Below are positions 34,921 through 45,289 of a stretch of 64,000 nucleotides of DNA, piece after piece. The position numbers and the translations under genes were made by a program. The DNA is from Bufo bufo (Eukaryota > Chordata > Amphibia > Anura > Bufonidae). Below the pieces are notes generated by a model. The model did not search any database. It was given only the letters and a program-made list of their open reading frames with translations, and was not told where the DNA came from. The stretch spans positions 43,740,323 to 43,804,322 of the forward strand of contig NC_053398.1 of the NCBI RefSeq assembly GCF_905171765.1, read 5' to 3'. Within the stretch, counting starts at the first letter, position 1. The number at the start of each line of letters is the position of its first letter.

Positions 34921-35335
34921 TTCTGTCCCCACTAAAGTGATTTTTTTTTTTGGGCTAGTTAAATTAGTTATATTGCGATATATGAAAATATAATGGTGTT
35001 ACTTACTTTGATCCAGCAGTTTCTTCCAAAAATGAAGTTTTATAATATGTAAATTAGGTCTCTACCAGCAAGTAGGGCGGCTACTTGCTGGTAGCTGCTG
35101 CAGAAAACCGCCCCCTCGTCGTGTTGATAGACAGGGCCAGCCGGGATCTCCTCCTCCGGCCAGCCCTGTCGGCATTTCAAAAATCGTGCGCCTGTGTTCA
35201 TTCGGCGCAGGCGCTCTGAGATGAGGAGGCTCGTCTCCTCAGCACTCCCTCAGTGCGCCTGCGCCGATGACATCACCGAAATAGAAGACGTCATCGGCGA
35301 TCCAAGTTGATCATGAGGGTATATTTTATATTTTA
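34921..35335. repeat. TTAA-type dispersed repeat, GC-rich middle
   Basis: Starts near TTTAAAGGGCTTCTGTCCCC, similar to the other TTAAAGGG ends in this window. The middle has a hairpin (CTACCAGCAAGTAG/CTACTTGCTGGTAG around 35066-35095). Right end uncertain. Confidence 0.45.
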
Positions 35336-35630
35336 ATTTTTTTTTAAATAATAATATTTTCTTATATAATAATATTTAGAGGTGGGACGACGAATCAGTC
35401 GAATCCACGAATCCCTTGAATCTTGTTGGATTTGTGGGATTCGTGGACTCGAATCCCGATGTAATTTAGTAAAATTCAAATCCGACGAAGCCCGCGATGA
35501 GATATGACGATGTGGGCGACCCAAAAATGCTGCGATTAGTTTACTTAATGATACTTGGCCGCTGACATGCCGCACAGCGCGGTGGGCGGGTGTATCAACA
35601 GAGGGAGGAGGGGCTGTATCCTAATGCACT
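35336..35630. repeat. Spacer with GAATC-rich repeat sequence
   Basis: A poly(T)/AT stretch is followed by CGAATC-rich sequence (35385-35460). No coding signal. Confidence 0.35.
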
Positions 35631-36000
35631 GGCCCCGCTCACTGTTGTATAATCTTATCTAACCTGTAGGCATTGTTAAGATATAATAATTATTTGTAAT
35701 CCAGCTGTATTACTTACAACTAAGTTCCGGAGGAGGCAGGCTGGGAGGGCGGGCAGGCGGCACGTCACTCACTACGTCATGCACCTGCGCCGCCCACTTT
35801 ATGAATGAAGCAGGCGCGCGGGTGCGTGACATAGTGAGTGATGCGTCGCCCGCCCGTCTTCCCAGCATGCCTCCTGCCTGCCTTCTCCCTCCTCTCTGCT
35901 ATGGAACTTAGTTGTAAGTAATACAGCTGGATTACAAATGATTATTATATTTTAACAATGCCTACAGGTTAGATAAGATTATACAACAGTGAGCGGGGCC
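35631..36000. repeat. 370-bp foldback element
   Basis: GGCCCCGCTCACTGTTGTAT at 35631 is mirrored at 36000. Arms of about 98 bp differ at only about two positions. The CpG-rich inner 170 bp is itself partly palindromic (GGCGGGCG-type runs either side of about 35815). It could extrude as a cruciform or give a long hairpin RNA. No coding potential. Confidence 0.92.
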
Positions 36001-36119
36001 GGTGCAATAGAATACAGGGACTGCACCAGTCCCCACTGTCATTCCTAATCCAGATCCAGCCCCTGTATTGGGTGTCATTCACACTGCAGGGACACTGTTA
36101 TGGGGGGGGATCTGTGGCT

Positions 36120-36990
36120 GGCACTAGAGTTGTTGCGATACCAAATTTTTGATTCGGTTTTGATACCATAAAAAAGTATTGCGATACTCGATACCATTCG
36201 ATACCACGCGAAAAAATAAACCAAAAAAGCCACGTGCATTCCGAATTTTAAAAAATGGCGAATCGAGCAGTTTTTTTTTTTTTTTTCTGTTCTGGCGTTC
36301 ACCGCATAGATTTTTTTTATATTTTAATAGTTTGGACTTTTCTGACGTGGCGATATGTAATATGTTTATTTATTGTTTATACATTTTATATGTGAAATTG
36401 GGAAAGGGGGTGATTCATACTTAATATTTTGGTGTTATATTGTTTATTTTTATTTATTTTTTACACTTTTTATTTAATAACTATTTCCCCCCTTAGGGGC
36501 TAGAACCTGGGATTTTTTTTCATCCCTTGTCCTATTCACCCTGATAGAGCTCTATCAGGGTTAATAGGACTTCACACTGTCCCTGCTGCTCTGTGCTCTG
36601 TGCACACAGCATCAGGGATGTTACCATGACAGCCAGGGCTTCAGTAGCGTCCTGGCTGCCATGGTAACCGATCGGAGCCCCAGGCTTACACAGCTGGAGC
36701 TCCGATCAGAAGCTGCCACTGCACCAGCAATGAGGAGGGGCGGAGGGGACCCTGTGGCCACTGCCACCAATGATTTTAATGGGGTGGAGGGTTGAGGGGG
36801 GAGGGCGCATTGCGCCACCAATGATAATTACCCCTTAATACAGGAGGCGGGTACTGGCAGATCAGCGTCAGTTAACCCCTCAGGTGCCGCACCTGAGGGG
36901 TTAATCGCCGCTGATCGCAGCTCCCTGTCAGGGGCAGGGTGTCGGCAATGTGATTCTGCTGCCGGCACCCGCCTCCTGTATTATGTGTTA
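36120..36990. repeat. Repeat region with several hairpins
   Basis: GATACC-rich direct repeats lie at 36135-36210. Inverted pairs follow: GTTACCATG.CAGCCAGG / CCTGGCTGCCATGGTAAC (36619-36668) and GTTAACCCCTCAGGTGC / GCACCTGAGGGGTTAA (36870-36905), nested inside GCGGGTACTGGCAG-type arms ending at GGCACCCGCCTCC (36958-36978). Open frames here are not gene-like. Likely nested MITEs of unknown family. Confidence 0.6.
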
Positions 36991-37019
36991 AAGTCTGGAC
37001 CCATGAAGTAGTCTTTAAG

Positions 37020-37500
37020 TATTAGGCTACACAGAGCGGTACCCAGAGATATCCCAGCACTTACTATTATTCCTGGGCGCCGCTCCGTTCGCCCGCAGTG
37101 CCCCATGACTGTCTCCTCTCCTGCTCCATATGCTAATTACTATTGGAGCAATGGGGAGGAGATATTAGCTTCTCTAGTGGGCGTTCCTTCTCCCTGGCTA
37201 TAGCGCTGTCCAATCGCAGTGCAGGGAGAAGGAACGCCCACTAGAGATCAAAGCCTGTGATCCAGCGCCATTCAACATAAGAAGTCACACTAAGATAATA
37301 GACCACTGAACAAGGCCTTGACAGGCCGAAACGTCCGGTCGCCAAATCTAGTGAATGTGACTACTTTAAATTTTCTAAAATGTAACTGGATCATAAATCC
37401 CATGTGATGTAACACTAATAAATGTCATAAACTGCAGACAAAAGAAGCTGTGTGCTGCAATTCTCTACTATTTGGCTACGACTCCTTGCTGGCACCGGCA
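37020..37500. repeat. PLE-terminal-like repeat with hairpin
   Basis: AGTGGGCGTTCCTTCTCCCT (37178-37197) pairs with AGGGAGAAGGAACGCCCACT (37226-37245). Downstream, GGCCTTGACAGGCCGAAACG (about 37314-37333) resembles the degenerate hammerhead core seen in the PLE flanks. No gene. Confidence 0.55.
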
Positions 37501-37632
37501 ACAACGGTGTGCAGTGCTCCACCTCCAGAACATTGAATGAAAAATAATTTTATAACAAATCAAATTTCTTGGCTAAATTCAGTGAAGTTGTTCAATCAAA
37601 TTTTTCAAAACTTTCATCTATCATCTACAACA

Positions 37633-37764
37633 AGCATGCTCAAGCTGCGGCCCTCCAGCTGTTGCAAAACTACAACTCCCAGCATGCCCAAACAGCTTAC
37701 AGCAGGGCATTGTGGGAGTTGTAGTTCTACAACAGCTGGAGGGCCGCAGGTTAAGCATGCCTGG
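37633..37764. mobile_element. Palindromic hAT-like MITE
   Basis: AGCATGCTCAAGCTGCGGCC at 37633 mirrors GGCCGCAGGTTAAGCATGCC near 37760. The arms share CCTCCAGCTGTTG, AAACTACAACTCCCA and GCATGCC. This short foldback with AACTACAACTCCCAGCATGC is a widespread vertebrate MITE type usually placed with hAT; that placement is from general knowledge. Confidence 0.75.
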
Positions 37765-37779
37765 TCTTCAATCTATCAT

Positions 37780-37975
37780 ACTCTATCTATCTATTAACTA
37801 TCTATAATCTATCTATCTAAATTGAAAAAGGCAAGAAGCAGCACACTTAAAAATAGGTTGGGTGCAATCCCCATGTTTTGTATCTATCTATCTATCTCTC
37901 TCTTTCTCAGTTAATCTCGCGATTGCTCTATTTTTCCATTGTGGTTTCTCAACAGTCTTTTTTCCCTCTCTCTCC

Positions 37976-38036
<61 letters not shown>
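37780..38036 (+). repeat. Compound microsatellite region
   Basis: ATCT runs at 37783-37820 and 37880-37900, CTCTCT-rich sequence at 37960-37984, and a (TA)n run of about 25 units at 37983-38034. Overlapping open frames are artefacts. Confidence 0.92.
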
Positions 38037-38038
<2 letters not shown>

Positions 38039-38121
38039 CAAAAAGTTCAGTGGCAGCACCGTCAATGGAACAAATGCGGGTGCAGCTGGCCCAGTGTAGA
38101 TATAAGCCAATACAGATAGAT

Positions 38122-38348
38122 AAAAATAACAAAAAGGGCAGCACTCCAAAAAGTAAAAGATGAAAAAATCTTTAATTACCCATATGGGACAAGCGACGTT
38201 TCGGCTCAGTGTGTGAGCCTTTCTCAAGCCTTTCTCAATCTTGAGAAAGGCTCACACACTGAGCCGAAACGTCGCTTGTTCCATATGGGTAATTAAAGAT
38301 TTTTTCATCTTTTACTTTTTGGAGTGCTGCCCTTTTTGTTATTTTTAT
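38122..38348. repeat. Near-perfect 227-bp hairpin (PLE-terminal sequence)
   Basis: The left arm 38122-38228 and right arm 38240-38348 are complementary with about one mismatch; the loop is only about 11 bp. Each arm contains TTGAGAAAGGCTCA..TGAGCCGAAACG, a degenerate hammerhead-like core. A Tc1 is inserted at the TA on its right border (38350-38351). It probably represents two inverted PLE terminal repeats. Confidence 0.93.
38240..38271 (+). ncRNA. Hammerhead-like relic in hairpin arm
   Basis: CTTGAGAA is followed by a perfect six-base-pair stem (GGCTCA/TGAGCC) and CGAAACG. GAAAC is conserved but CTGATGA has decayed. An inverted copy is in the left arm. Confidence 0.35.
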
Positions 38349-38351
38349 ATA

Positions 38352-39965
38352 CAGTGGGGGAAATAATTATTTGACCCCTCACTGATTTTGTAAGTTTGTC
38401 CAATGACAAAGAAATGAAAAGTCTCAGAACAGTATCATTTCAATGGTAGGTTTATTGTAACAGTGGCAGATAGCACATCAAAAGGAAAATCGAAAAAATA
38501 ACTTTAAATAAAAGATAGCAACTGATTTGCATTTCATTGAGTGAAATAAGTATTTGAACCCTCTAACAAAAAAAGACTTAATACTTGGTGGAAAAACCCT
38601 TGTTTGCAAGCACAGAGGTCAAACGTTTCTTGTAATTGATGACCAAGTTTGCGCACATTTTAGGAGGAATGTTGGTCCACTCCTCTTTGCAGATCATCTC
38701 TAAATCCCTAAGGTTTCGAGGCTGTCTCTGTGCAACTCTGAGCTTGAGCTCCCTCCATAGGTTTTCGATTGGATTAAGGTCCGGAGACTGACTAGGCCAC
38801 TCCATGACCTTAATGTGCTTCTTCTTGAGCCACTCCTTTGTTGCCTTTGCTGTATGTTTTGGGTCATTGTCGTGCTGGAACACCCATCCACGACCCATTT
38901 TCAGTTTCCTGGCAGAGGGAAGGAGGTTGTCGCTCAGGATTTCACGATACATGGCTCCGTCCATTTTCCCGTTTATGCGAATAAGTTGTCCTGTGCCCTT
39001 AGCAGAAAAACACCCCCAAAGCAAAATGTTTCCACCCCCATGCTTGACGGTGGGGACGGTGTTTTGGGGGTCATAGGCAGCATTTTTCTTCCTCCAAACA
39101 CAGCGAGTTGAGTTAATGCCAAAGAGCTCTATTTTGGTCTCATCAGACCACAGCACCTTCTCCCAGTCACTCTCTGAATCATTCAGGTGTTCATTGGCAA
39201 ACTTCAGACGGGCCTGCACATGTGCCTTCCTGAGCAGGGGGACCTTGCGAGCCCTGCAGGATTTTAATCCATTGCGGTGTAATGTGTTTCCAATGGTTTT
39301 CTTGGTGACTGTGGTCCCTGCTAATTTGAGGTCATTAACTAACTCCTCCCGTGTAGTTCTAGGATGCTTTTTCACCTTTCTCAGAACCATTGACACCCCA
39401 CGAGGTGAGATCTTGCGTGGAGCCCCAGAGCGAGGTCGATTGATGGTCATTTTGTGCTCCTTCCATTTTCGAACAATCGCACCAACAGTTGTCACCTTCT
39501 CTCCCAGCTTCTTGCTAATGGTTTTGTAGCCCATTCCAGCCTTGTGCAGGTCTACAATTTTGTCTCTGACATCCTTGGACAGCTCTTTGGTCTTTCCCAT
39601 GTTGGAGAGTTTGGAGTCTGCTTGATTGATTGATTCTGTGGACAGGTGTCTTTTATACAGGTGACTAGTTAAGACAGGTGTCCTTAATGAGGGTGACTAA
39701 TTGAGTAGAAGTGTCTAACCACTCTGTGGGAGCCAGAACTCTTAATGGTTGGTAGGGGTTCAAATACTTATTTCACTCAATGAAATGCAAATCAGTTGCT
39801 ATCTTTTATTTAAAGTTATTTTTTCGATTTTCCTTTTGATGTGCTATCTGCCACTGTTACAATAAACCTACCATTGAAATGATACTGTTCTGAGACTTTT
39901 CATTTCTTTGTCATTGGACAAACTTACAAAATCAGTGAGGGGTCAAATAATTATTTCCCCCACTG
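38352..39965 (-). mobile_element. Full-length intact Tc1 transposon, family B copy 2
   Basis: 1614 bp between TA dinucleotides (38350-38351 and 39966-39967), same orientation as copy 1 and equal in length. Reading both copies I found only two substitutions (29080 against 38674, and one in the right inverted repeat near 30223/39817). In this copy the terminal repeats match each other at the second site, so it is the less altered of the two. Confidence 0.97.
38578..39600 (-). CDS. Tc1 transposase, intact, family B copy 2
   Basis: 340 residues, identical in sequence to the product of 28984-30006: paired-type DNA-binding half, [10 protein letters not shown] linker and DD34E core D153/D244/E279, ending GFSTKY. 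The single difference in the coding sequence (in a Thr codon near the C-terminus) is silent. Neighbouring sequence on the left is a PLE hairpin and on the right a TA microsatellite, different from copy 1, which shows separate insertion events. Both copies lie outside the host gene, upstream of its promoter. Confidence 0.95.
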   Translation of the reverse strand: MGKTKELSKDVRDKIVDLHKAGMGYKTISKKLGEKVTTVGAIVRKWKEHKMTINRPRSGAPRKISPRGVSMVLRKVKKHPRTTREELVNDLKLAGTTVTKKTIGNTLHRNGLKSCRARKVPLLRKAHVQARLKFANEHLNDSESDWEKVLWSDETKIELFGINSTRCVWRKKNAAYDPQNTVPTVKHGGGNILLWGCFSAKGTGQLIRINGKMDGAMYREILSDNLLPSARKLKMGRGWVFQHDNDPKHTAKATKEWLKKKHIKVMEWPSQSPDLNPIENLWRELKLRVAQRQPRNLRDLEMICKEEWTNIPPKMCANLVINYKKRLTSVLANKGFSTKY

Positions 39966-39991
39966 TATATATATATATATATATATATATT
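39966..39991 (+). repeat. TA microsatellite
   Basis: About 12 TA units immediately right of the Tc1, which targets TA. Confidence 0.95.
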
Positions 39992-40353
39992 TCTCTATAT
40001 CTTTTACTGATTTGGTGATGAAGGTGCAGAACACAATATAACTTATCACAGAACTAATGATATATTACCTGAAGGCATTTATATCATGTAAATATTAGTT
40101 ATTACCAATGACATGAACACAATTAATGTATCAGGTAACTTATTATTGGCAAGACCACAATCTATTGCTCCAGACCATCATATCGATGTGAAGGAGGCAT
40201 GCACATAGTCACACAGTCAGCCACAGGCACACAGTATGCAGTCCACACCTTATTCCAGCATCCTCCTGTACACCTGCAATTAGAGGAAAGACCTTCAGTT
40301 CCTCCCATGTTACCTGTGTGGAGCAATCCTGGCACAGTGCCAAGCTGCTTATG
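39992..40353 (+). promoter_or_regulatory. Upstream region of the host gene
   Basis: About 360 bp without any repeat family I recognise, between the Tc1/microsatellite and the TATA box. It is the likely proximal promoter. I could not identify specific factor sites. Confidence 0.4.
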
Positions 40354-40361
40354 TATATAAA
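40354..40361 (+). promoter_or_regulatory. TATA box of the host gene
   Basis: TATATAAA, 76 bp upstream of the ATG at 40430. A start site about 25-30 bp downstream would give a 5' leader of about 40-50 nt. A TATA-driven promoter suggests tissue-restricted or inducible expression. Confidence 0.65.
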
Positions 40362-40429
40362 GATCACCACAAGACTGACCACCCCGTTCCCTGCCTACCC
40401 TCCACTGAACTGTCACAGCTACTGAGAAG

Positions 40430-40490
40430 ATGGGAACCTTTAGGAGTGTCCCGCTGTGGATCCTACTAGTCCTCTTGGCCCCAATAAATG
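40430..40490 (+). CDS. Exon 1 of a secreted or membrane protein gene (signal peptide)
   Basis: ATG in good context (A at -3, G at +4) opens 20 codons plus one base: MGTFRSVPLW then the hydrophobic ILLVLLAPIN, a typical signal peptide that would direct the product to the secretory pathway. It ends AATG/GTAAGA, a good phase-1 splice donor at 40491. With the acceptor before 63983 the junction codon becomes Ala and the frame continues Ile-Asn-Cys-Ser-Asp. A short phase-1 signal-peptide exon is common in genes for secreted and cell-surface proteins. The mature protein lies beyond the window and cannot be identified. Alternative: part of an old retroelement, but the TATA-ATG-donor set makes a host gene more likely. 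Confidence 0.68.
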
Positions 40491-41298
40491 GTAAGAAATC
40501 TGTCTAGATTTAAATAGCAAATATTCTTTATATTCGAAGCTATTGACTGTAAATGCTGGAATTTTTTCAATCATCAATCCAGGTAGCAAGGGCCGTGTAT
40601 ACCAAGTTTAGTTTAAATCGATGGTTGCGTTTTTGAGTGAACGCGGAACATACATACCATACATATATATACGTCCTTCTTTATATATATCGATTGTGCC
40701 TGTGAATAAAGCGGTAATATGTAGATTAGCTTTCTGCGCAGATCTCAGTGTGGCGAAGCTTTAAACATAGTGATATGATATTGCTAGCACACAGCTCTAG
40801 GACAGAGCCCTTTCAGTCATGGGGAGGGGGCGAGTGCAGAGCACAGAGGGTCTTACAGAGCACTGCTCAGAATATTCAGCCCTGCCTCTGAGTGCTCGAA
40901 TTGCATATGAATAAAAATGCAGATTCCTCTGCCGCTATTTATCATACAGACAAAAGAAAGACACAGTTTTAATCAGCAAGATGAGCCCTACAAACCAGTA
41001 TGTCTGGTTTAATAGGGTTGATCCTGCTGACAGAGCCTCTGTAATTTCCTTTTGGACATTTATGGCATATCCACAGGATATGTGACCCAATCCTATCTCG
41101 AGGACAGGGTCGCACCTCACGCTGCCGTGAATGTTCCATTCACAGCAGCCACACATGAGCAGTTCTCTCCATTCACTTCAATGGGAGTTTGATAACCAGC
41201 CACCTAAGCAAGCTGTGCTATTTTCAGAAATCCCATGTAAGTGAATAGAGAGAGCCACGCATCTCCCCATTCACCGGGAGACAGGACACCATCATATA
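40491..41298 (+). other. Start of intron 1, no recognised element
   Basis: The intron sequence after the donor includes a short TATATA-rich part (40665-40690). There are moderately repetitive segments (40570-40640, 41043-41170) without definable ends. No coding signal. Confidence 0.45.
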
Positions 41299-41300
41299 CA

Positions 41301-42236
41301 GTACAGACCAAAAGTTTGGACACACCTTCTCATTCAAAGAGTTTTATTTATTTTCATGACTATGAAGGAATCAAAACTATGAATTAACACATGTGGAATT
41401 ATATACATAACAAACTAGTGTGAAACAACTGAAAATATGTCATATTCTAGGTTCTTCAAAGTAGCCACCTTTTGCTTTGATTACTGCTTTGCACACTCTT
41501 GGCATTCTCTTGATGAGCTTCAAGAGGTAGTCCCCTGAAATGGTCTTCCAACAGTCTTGAAGGAGTTCCCAGAGATGCTTAGCACTTGTTGGCCCTTTTG
41601 CCTTCACTCTGTGGTCCAGCTCACCCCAAACCATCTCGATTGGGTTCAGGTCCGGTGACTGTGGAGGCCAGGTCATCTGGCGCAGCACCCCATCACTCTC
41701 CTTCATGGTCAAATAGCCCTTACTTTCAAAGTTTTCCCAATTTTTCGGCTGACTGACTGACCTTCATTTCTTAAAGTAATGATGGCCACTCGTTTTTCTT
41801 TACTTAGCTGCTTTTTTCTTGCCATAATACAAATTCTACAGTCTATTCAGTAGGACTATCAGCTGTGTATCCACCTGACTTCTCCTCAACGCAACTGATG
41901 GTCCCAACCCCATTTATAAGGCAAGAAATCCCACTTATTAAACCTGACAGGGCACACCTGTGAAGTGAAAACCATTTCAGGGGACTACCTCTTGAAGCTC
42001 ATCAAGAGAATGCCAAGAGTGTGCAAAGCAGTAATCAAAGCAAAGGGTGGCTACTTTGAAGACCCTAGTATATGACATATTTTCAGTTGTTTCACACTTG
42101 TTTGTTATGTATATAATTCCACATGTGTTAATTCATAGTTTTGATGCCTTCAGTGTGAATCTACAATTTTCATTGTCATGAAAATAAAGAAAACTCTTTG
42201 AATGAGAAGGTGTGTCCAAACTTTTGGTCTGTACTG
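41301..42236 (-). mobile_element. Internally deleted Tc1/mariner, family C copy 1
   Basis: 936 bp between TA dinucleotides; ends CAGTACAGACCAAAAGTTTG and complement. Inverted arms are long (41301-41545 and 41977-42236) and include the transposase C-terminal coding part on both sides. On the minus strand the N-terminus (MARKKQLSKEKRVAIITLRN near 41827) is fused to the C-terminus ([20 protein letters not shown], 41712-41440). The central catalytic part is deleted. Non-autonomous. Confidence 0.93.
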
Positions 42237-42261
42237 TATGTCCAGATGGGACAACCTCCTT

Positions 42262-42600
42262 AAAGAGGTTAAATATTGAGTCATCCTCAGGGTAGGTCAT
42301 CAATATCTATTAGTGGGGATCTAACTCTCTGCACCCCCACCGATCAGGTGCCTGGTGAGCTGCCACCTCTTCCTAGGCCAGTGACATCACATTCGGTGGT
42401 CACGTGGCCCTCAGTCCCATTCAAGTAAATTAACCTGAGCTGCAATATCACACACAGTTGTTATACAATGTATGCTATACAAAGCTGTGAGAAGGCTATA
42501 GTGCTCACTCTTCAGACAGCTGATTGGCGGGGGGCAGGAGTTGGACCCCCACTAATAAGATATCGATGACCTATCTTGAGAATACTGAAGGAGATGAGAC
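42262..42600. mobile_element. MITE with about 50-bp inverted ends
   Basis: CATCCTCAGGGTAGGTCATC...GGGGATCTAACTC at the left mirrors GAGTTGGACCCCCACTAATAAGATATCGATGACC at the right. A relative is at 55247-55590, and a scrap of the same end follows the PLE palindrome at about 51260. No coding capacity. Confidence 0.75.
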
Positions 42601-42755
42601 CTGAACACCCTTCTACATTGAGTGCTCATAGAGGACAAGTGTCAGTCTAATCCAATGGAGAAATCTATGGAACACCAGAATCTCTTTTCAAGTGATGCTT
42701 TAATACATAACGTGTAGATTTACATCATTTTGTGTTTAATTCCATCCGGAATATA

Positions 42756-43804
42756 CACTCACCTAAAGAATTATTAGGAACACCTGTTCTATTTCTCATT
42801 AATGCAATTATCTAGTCAACCAATCACATGGCAGTTGCTTCAATGCATTTAGGGATGTGGTCCTGGTCAAGACAATCTCCTAAACTCCAAACTGAATGTC
42901 AGAATGGGAAAGAAAGGTGATTTAAGCAATTTTGAGCGTGGCATGGTTGTTGGTGCCAGACGGGCCGGTCTGAGTATTTCACAATCTGCTCAGTTACTGG
43001 GATTTTCACGCACAACCATTTCTAGGGTTTACAAAGAATGGTGTGAAAAGGGAAAAACATCCAGTATGCGGCAGTCCTGTGGCAAAAATGCCTTGTGGAT
43101 GCTAGAGGTCAGAGGAGAATGGGCCGACTGATTCAAGCTGATAGAAGAGCAATGTTGACTGAAATAACCACTCGTTACAACCGAGGTATGCAGCAAAGCA
43201 TTTGTGAAGCCACAACACACACAACCTTGAGGCGGATGGGCTACAACAGCAGAAGACCCCACCGGGTACCACTCATCTCCACTAAAAATAGGAAAAAGAG
43301 GCTACAATTTGCACGAGCTCACCAAAATTGGACTGTTGAAGACTGGAAAAATGTTGCCTGGTCTGATGAGTCTCGATTTCTGTTGAGACATTCAAATGGT
43401 AGAGTCCGAATTTGGCGTAAACAGAATGAGAACATGTATCCATCCTCTGATGGCTACTTCCAGCAGGATAATGCACCATGTCACAAAGCTCGATTCATTT
43501 CAAATTGGTTTCTTGAACATGACAATAAGTTCACTGTACTAAAATGGCCCCCACAGTCACCAGATCTCAACCCAATAGAGCATCTTTGGGATGTGGTGGA
43601 ACGGGAGCTTCGTGCCCTGGATGTGCATCCCTCAAATCTCCATCAACTGCAAGATGCTATCCTATCAATATGGGCCAACAATTCTAAAGAATGCTATCAG
43701 CACCTTGTGGAATCAATGCCACGTAGAATTAAGGCAGTTCTGAAGGCAAAAGGGGGTCCAACACCGTAGTAGTATGGTGTTCCTAATAATTCTTTAGGTG
43801 AGTG
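42756..43804 (+). mobile_element. Tc1/mariner, family D, internally deleted
   Basis: 1049 bp between TA dinucleotides, ends CACTCACCTAAAGAATTATT and complement (short inverted repeats). It is inserted near the tip of the left PLE arm, because the right arm is uninterrupted at the matching place. It carries a defective transposase. Confidence 0.93.
42904..43769 (+). pseudogene. Tc1-like transposase, family D, frameshift and internal deletion
   Basis: The first frame (42904 to about 43090) gives MGKKGDLSNFERGMVVGARR with a helix-turn-helix (SISQSAQLLGFSRTTISRVY). The second frame (43095-43769) continues RRMGRLIQADRRA, first catalytic Asp in AWSDESRFLL, second in FQQDNAPCHKA and acidic residue in LNPIEHLW. 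Between RIWRKQNENM and YPSSDGYFQQ the usual GGGG-box region of the family is absent, indicating an in-frame internal deletion. One frameshift lies near 43088-43095. Inactive. Confidence 0.9.
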
Positions 43805-43838
43805 TATATTAATATGACTGGCCATGTGAATAGTCCCA

Positions 43839-43870
43839 ACGTTTCGGTCGGATGACGAATTTTATCAAGG
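43839..43870 (-). ncRNA. Hammerhead-like relic, left PLE4 arm
   Basis: On the minus strand: CCTTGATAA, a short imperfect stem, then CGAAACG. This is the counterpart of the motif at 51092-51124 in the right arm. Confidence 0.35.
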
Positions 43871-44034
43871 GATCCAGAAGGAATATGAAATAATATCTAT
43901 AGGAAATTTGGTTTCCAAAAAGGATAATAAAGATACAATATAAAACATATAATTTAATAATGTGATCCATAACCGATCATGGATAAGATTTTATATATAT
44001 ACACACAAACTGCCTTTACATATATTGCTCTGAT

Positions 44035-44460
44035 ATTGCTTCAGCATAATCATATGTAGTCTCAAGAGGACAGTGGAGGATAATAATATTAATGCCTAGA
44101 TATGTTATATACTCAGTAATTGAACATCATGAGGAAGCAAGGGGAGCGGTAAGTATAATTCTATATGTTAAACAACATTCTATATAATGAAAGACACCAA
44201 GGACCAAAAATGGCCTCCTAGTATAAAGGAGAAAATATTGCTCCAGCATAGTCATATGTAGTCTCAGGAGGACAGTAGAGGATAATAATATTAATTTCTA
44301 GATATGTTATATACTTAGTAATTGGACATCATGAGGAGGCAATGGGAGCAGTAGGTATAATCCTATATGTTAAGGGTCACCAACAACATTCTATGCAATG
44401 AAAGACACCAAGTAGCAGCAATGGCCTCCTAGTATAAGGAGGAGATGTTACCTGTGGCCT
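44035..44460 (-). repeat. Two-copy 202-bp direct repeat in left PLE4 arm
   Basis: Units start at 44035 and 44237 (ATTGCTTCAGCATAATCATA type) and each runs through GACACCAAG..GGCCTCCTAGTATAA. The same two-copy structure is present inverted in the right arm (about 50060-50475), so it predates the arm duplication. Confidence 0.85.
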
Positions 44461-44934
44461 AGTTGTAGAGATTAGAATGTACTGCCTCCCGGGAGGCGAC
44501 ACACGGGGAAGCCGGCGACACACGGTCCAGGGGTGCGCGCATGCGCATAGCCTATTCTGAGGCTGAAAAGGGCAAGTGTTCTGCCCTTATCTTAAAAGGA
44601 TTCTAGTGATCTTGGTATAGTTAGAAAGGGGTACACTAGTTTATTATTATATGGATCACTGTTGTCTTGGAGGACATGCCTAAGGTATTTGTACTATGAT
44701 TGGAAGGGAGAAATCAACATATTGATGAAATTATTAGAGGGTGCAATAATCCGGAATAAAACACTAAGGAGTAGAACAAAAATCAACATATTGAAGAGTG
44801 GAATAACGGGAAAAAAATTAATAAAAAATAAATAAATGAAGAAAAAAATAAAACAGGGTGGAGTTAATGAAATGACAAAATAGAAAAAAGGTAGTTAGTT
44901 GGTCAGAAATTAAAGCGGAACTTATTACATCGTG

Positions 44935-45022
44935 GTGAGGGAAAGGGGGAAAAAAGGGAAGGAGGGCGAGGGGGGGTAAGAGAGAGGAAAGGGAAAGGGG
45001 AGGGAGGGGAAGGGGGATCTCC
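44935..45022 (+). repeat. Purine-rich (G/A) tract
   Basis: Nearly 90 bp of almost pure purine with many GGG runs (GGGGGAAAAAAGGGAAGGAG, GGGGGGTAAGAGAGAGG). It could form triplex or G-quadruplex structures. The right PLE arm lacks this part because of its deletion. Confidence 0.75.
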
Positions 45023-45289
45023 CCCATGTGGTCAAGATGACTAAAGACAAAAGAGCATTGTCCGGTCTATCAAATCTGTAATGAAGGGAGACAAAATGTC
45101 AGATCTATGTCAAGTAACAGATCATATATATCCGTATCCTAAAAGAAATGTATCGACAATTAATATTGCAGAAAAAAACATTTTTGGTTGCGTTCCTTAA
45201 ATGTTGCAGAAAAAAATCACAGTCCCTGTTGAATCCTTTGGGAGATAATGTGTCCAAGCGATGTATTCAGAAGGACTCACGTTGTCTTA

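Noticed and set aside
37911..38227. Frames rich in Tyr-Ile repeats
   Set aside because: Translation of the TA microsatellite.
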